Below are positions 5,705 through 7,712 of a DNA stretch of 7,712 nt, one piece after another. The notes beneath the pieces were generated by a model that worked only from the letters and a program-made list of their open reading frames with translations, did not search any database and had not been told where the DNA came from. Location: positions 1 through 7,712 of the forward strand of contig CAAGLV010000076.1 of the NCBI GenBank assembly GCA_900770875.1, written 5' to 3'. The position numbers and the translations under genes are program-made. The stretch comes from Flavobacteriales bacterium. Its GTDB lineage: Bacteria > Bacteroidota > Bacteroidia > Flavobacteriales > Weeksellaceae. Within the stretch, counting starts at the first letter, position 1. Each line of letters starts with the position of its first letter.

Positions 5705-6669
5705 TTACAGATAGTAACTTTCATTACCTATACCGTTTAGGTAAACGTACTAGGCCTTTTTTTTTAAAAAATAATAAATTCTATTCTCATTATTCTATTA
5801 ATAAAAAAGGTAGAATACTTAACGATATACTTTACCAAAAAATTATAGAAGGTAAACCTTTAATGGTAGCACGATTTGGCAGTACAGAATCAAGAGCAAT
5901 TGTAAATAAATTATTAATAGATAAAATACCAAATGATATTGTAGGTATATATAAATATTTATCAGGTGAAATAGGTCTCAATTGGAAACAATCATCAAAA
6001 TACTTAGATAATTTATGTAAACTATCAGGTTTCTTTCCTAGCGACAAAGCATTACTTCCTCGTTTTGTAGAGATGTATCTAGAGTCGGCAAAAGATTTAG
6101 ATGTATTAGGTGTATGGAATGAATTGGAGTTGTACATACCTACTATACCTCAGGATGTACATTTATGTAATATCAGAGAATTAGAACCTTGGTTTTTTTC
6201 TAATCCTTGGACAAAAGCGCTAGAAGGAAAAAAAGTTTTAGTAATTCATCCGTTCGAAAATACAATTCAATCACAGTATAAAAATAGAGAAAACATTTAT
6301 TTAGACAGAGATGTTTTACCTCAGTTTGATTTATTAACAATTAAAGCAGTTCAATCTATAGCCAACGAATCTACTGAATATAATACGTGGTTTGATGCAC
6401 TAGATGATATGAAAACACAAATAGATGCACTAGACTTTGATGTGGCCATTTTAGGATGTGGCGCTTATGGATTTCCTTTAGCAAGTTATATCAAAAATAA
6501 AGGGAAGCAAGCTATACATTTAGGTGGTGTAACCCAATTGTTGTTTGGGATAAAAGGAAAACGTTGGGAAGAATGGGAACATTATACTTCTTTAAGAGGT
6601 AGTGGATGGATTTTTGCCGACGAAAAACCAAAAGGTTTTAATAAAGTAGAAAATGGATGTTATTGGTAA
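5701..6669 (+). CDS. Putative GT-D-fold-like glycosyltransferase
   Basis: This 322-residue soluble protein has no clear membrane segment. The most telling parts are KPLMVARFGSTESRAI (52-67), which resembles the 'RFGdGE' donor-site motif of the GT-D (DUF1792) fold, and FDVAILGCGAYGFPLASYIK (246-265) with GKQAIHLGG (268-276), which resembles the 'iLlalGptgxvLaydLxxxGyqAiDiGh' end of that fold. Between them, LEGKKVLVIHPFENTIQSQY (174-193) looks like a Rossmann-type strand and turn. The C-terminus has a Trp-rich KRWEEWEHY (287-295). A GT-D-like glycosyltransferase role in repeat-unit assembly is plausible but inferred from these patterns and from location. The start overlaps the stop of the GT2 stump by four bases; the in-frame stop at 5680-5682 excludes longer starts beyond a few codons. 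A T9 run lies in codons 19-22. CpG is sparser than in the genes at 836-5655. Confidence 0.6.
   Translation: MITDSNFHYLYRLGKRTRPFFLKNNKFYSHYSINKKGRILNDILYQKIIEGKPLMVARFGSTESRAIVNKLLIDKIPNDIVGIYKYLSGEIGLNWKQSSKYLDNLCKLSGFFPSDKALLPRFVEMYLESAKDLDVLGVWNELELYIPTIPQDVHLCNIRELEPWFFSNPWTKALEGKKVLVIHPFENTIQSQYKNRENIYLDRDVLPQFDLLTIKAVQSIANESTEYNTWFDALDDMKTQIDALDFDVAILGCGAYGFPLASYIKNKGKQAIHLGGVTQLLFGIKGKRWEEWEHYTSLRGSGWIFADEKPKGFNKVENGCYW
5757..5765 (+). repeat. T9 homopolymer near the start of the GT-D-like gene
   Basis: Nine T residues span codons 19-22 (Pro-Phe-Phe-Leu). This is the second T9 run in the window within the first 40 codons of a transferase gene. A one-base slip would abolish nearly the whole product. 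The run is in frame as given. Confidence 0.55.
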
Positions 6670-6690
6670 ACTATATAGTTATAAAATAAA

Positions 6691-7542
6691 ATGGGAGATT
6701 TAAGAAATAAAATAAGCTCTGTAGCAAAAAATAATTTAGCTGAACCATATCAGTTTTTATATCAATTAAGAGAAACTTGGCGAATTAAAAGACAAGAAAT
6801 CTTTAAATATAAATACAATAAAGAAAGATATCCAGGTTTGTTTTTGCAAAATGATTTTGAGCCTTTTCCTGATATAGAATCTAAATTGGATCGTGTAATT
6901 TATTGTTTTTGGACAGGTGATAATGAAATGTCTGAAAATCGGAAAAGAGGTTATCAATCATTAGTCGATAATTCAGGTATGGAAGTTAAATTGATAACAC
7001 TAGAAAATTTACAAGAATATATTTTACCAAATTATCCACTTCATCCGGCTTATGAAAATTTATCATTAGTTCATAAATCAGATTATTTACGTTGTTATTT
7101 TATGCATTTTCATGGGGGAGGGTATCAAGATATAAAATATAATGAGAATAATTGGATTGAATCATTTGATAATCTTTCGAGTAAAGGAGATAAATGGATC
7201 TTAGGCTATACAGAATTGAATGGGAAAGGTATGGGACGTGGTCAAGGGATTATAGATAAAGATTTACAGTATTATTATAGACATTGTATTGGAACAGGAG
7301 GATTTATTTGTAAATCAAATACACTATTTACATCTCAATGGTATTTAGAATTGTTGAGAAGGATGGATTATTACGAACAAGCCTTGAAAGAAAACCCAGG
7401 AGATATTAAAGGAAGGAATGAAGGGTATCCAATTAGACTATTACATATATTATCACAAATATGGGCTCCATTATGTTTAAAATATAGGGAGCATATAATC
7501 CATGATAATCGTGTATTGCCTATTTTAACAAATTATCAGTAA
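6691..7542 (+). CDS. GT32/Caps_synth-like glycosyltransferase
   Basis: This 283-residue protein has the capsular-polysaccharide-synthesis type of GT32 fold. The first core strand is RVIYCFWTGDNEMSENR (68-84), corresponding to 'IPKIIHxxWxG' in the family, followed by VKLITLENLQEYI (99-111). LVHKSDYLRCYFMHFHGGG (126-144) is the 'KaDxLRxxlLyxyGG' block. The motif then reads YQDIKY (145-150), so the usual DxD is reduced to Asp147-Ile-Lys149. IGTGGFICKSNTLFT (202-216 region) fits the later acceptor-side segment. About 65 residues precede the core, including a basic stretch but no signal peptide. It begins 21 bases after the previous stop and shares that gene's lower CpG content, so the two may have arrived together. 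It is the last + strand gene, ending 7 bases from the end of a convergent gene. The family is fairly sure; sugar and linkage are unknown. Confidence 0.78.
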   Translation: MGDLRNKISSVAKNNLAEPYQFLYQLRETWRIKRQEIFKYKYNKERYPGLFLQNDFEPFPDIESKLDRVIYCFWTGDNEMSENRKRGYQSLVDNSGMEVKLITLENLQEYILPNYPLHPAYENLSLVHKSDYLRCYFMHFHGGGYQDIKYNENNWIESFDNLSSKGDKWILGYTELNGKGMGRGQGIIDKDLQYYYRHCIGTGGFICKSNTLFTSQWYLELLRRMDYYEQALKENPGDIKGRNEGYPIRLLHILSQIWAPLCLKYREHIIHDNRVLPILTNYQ

Positions 7543-7549
7543 AGATTAA

Positions 7550-7712
7550 TTATCCCTCGTAGCGTTTCTTAAAAATTTTAAGTCCAAGAGTAGAAGGAAG
7601 ATTTAGGAGTAAATTTTCCTTTTTTTGTTGGGTAGAAAATGTGTCAGAAAAGTAATCAAAAATAGTTAGTGATGGTGCTTTTTTCATTCGCTGATAATTT
7701 TGTTTAAAATAA
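7550..7712 (-). CDS. C-terminal end of an unidentified convergent gene, cut by window edge
   Basis: On the minus strand a frame is open from the right edge to a TAA at 7552-7550 (+ coordinates), giving 53 residues that end in KIFKKRYEG. The peptide is mixed and protein-like, with TIFDYFSDTFSTQQKKENLL in its middle and LNLPSTLGLKIF near the end. It has no stop over 159 bases in AT-rich DNA where stops are frequent, and it fills the space after the last + gene. I do not recognise the family. The gene converges on the polysaccharide operon with only 7 bases between the two stop codons, so it belongs to a different transcript. Coding status is likely but rests on an incomplete frame. Confidence 0.6.
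   Translation of the reverse strand, partial: YFKQNYQRMKKAPSLTIFDYFSDTFSTQQKKENLLLNLPSTLGLKIFKKRYEG

Noticed and set aside
5832..6137. Minus-strand open frame of 101 codons
   Set aside because: It is antisense to the GT-D-like gene, which has a long, motif-bearing frame on the + strand; low-complexity Ser/Ile-rich peptide.
6766..6957. Minus-strand open frame of 63 codons
   Set aside because: It is antisense to the N-terminal part of the GT32-like gene; Phe/Ile-rich shadow without motifs.
7568..7582. Perfect palindrome CTTAAAAATTTTAAG after the last + gene, possible terminator
   Set aside because: The stem is almost all A/T, has a one-base centre that cannot form a loop, and falls within the convergent coding frame.
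1..7712. CRISPR arrays, tRNA or rRNA genes, transposases or toxin-antitoxin pairs
   Set aside because: No regularly spaced repeats, no cloverleaf-like GC-rich stretch and no recognisable mobile-element or toxin proteins were seen on either strand.

Overview
The window is very AT-rich and gene-dense. It reads as part of a surface-polysaccharide (capsule or LPS O-antigen) biosynthesis locus of a Bacteroidota bacterium, most likely a flavobacterium-like lineage. The grounds for this are the A/T-rich codon choice, A/T-rich leaders without a clear Shine-Dalgarno sequence before every gene, and protein families typical of Bacteroidota glycan loci. The genus cannot be fixed from the sequence alone.

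Layout: seven intact or edge-truncated genes and one broken gene (eight loci, 1-6669), plus a ninth at 6691-7542, run on the + strand with short gaps or 4-base ATGA overlaps, so they look like one operon. In order they are: a family-2 glycosyltransferase cut by the left edge (1-825); a CgeB-like GT-B glycosyltransferase (836-1864); a 132-bp AT-rich gap with an inverted repeat; a GT2-like glycosyltransferase with an HED motif (1997-2827); a GT11 alpha-1,2-fucosyltransferase-like protein (2824-3657); a decayed membrane O-acyltransferase (3701-4185); a GT32-type capsular glycosyltransferase (4182-4967); a short SDR sugar-nucleotide epimerase/reductase-like protein (4978-5655); a 20-codon stump of a GT2 gene (5642-5704); a putative GT-D-like protein (5701-6669); and a second GT32/Caps_synth-like glycosyltransferase (6691-7542). 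A minus-strand gene converges from the right edge (7550-7712, C-terminal 53 residues only) and marks the end of the + operon.

How the genes fit together: the transferases would add successive sugars to a lipid-linked repeat unit at the cytoplasmic face of the membrane. One of these sugars is probably fucose or a related 6-deoxyhexose supplied as GDP-sugar from elsewhere. The SDR protein would modify a nucleotide sugar. The acyltransferase would have O-acetylated the glycan but looks dead. No flippase, polymerase, chain-length regulator or GDP-fucose synthesis gene is visible, so the window is an interior or tail piece of a larger locus.

The most informative signals concern locus evolution rather than a new system. 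A GT2 gene is cut after about 18 recognisable codons exactly where the last two + strand genes begin. The acyltransferase is truncated and frameshifted at a T run. CpG density is clearly higher in the genes at 836-5655 than in those at 1-825 and 5701-7542. Together these point to a mosaic locus assembled by gene replacement. I found no convincing undescribed system.
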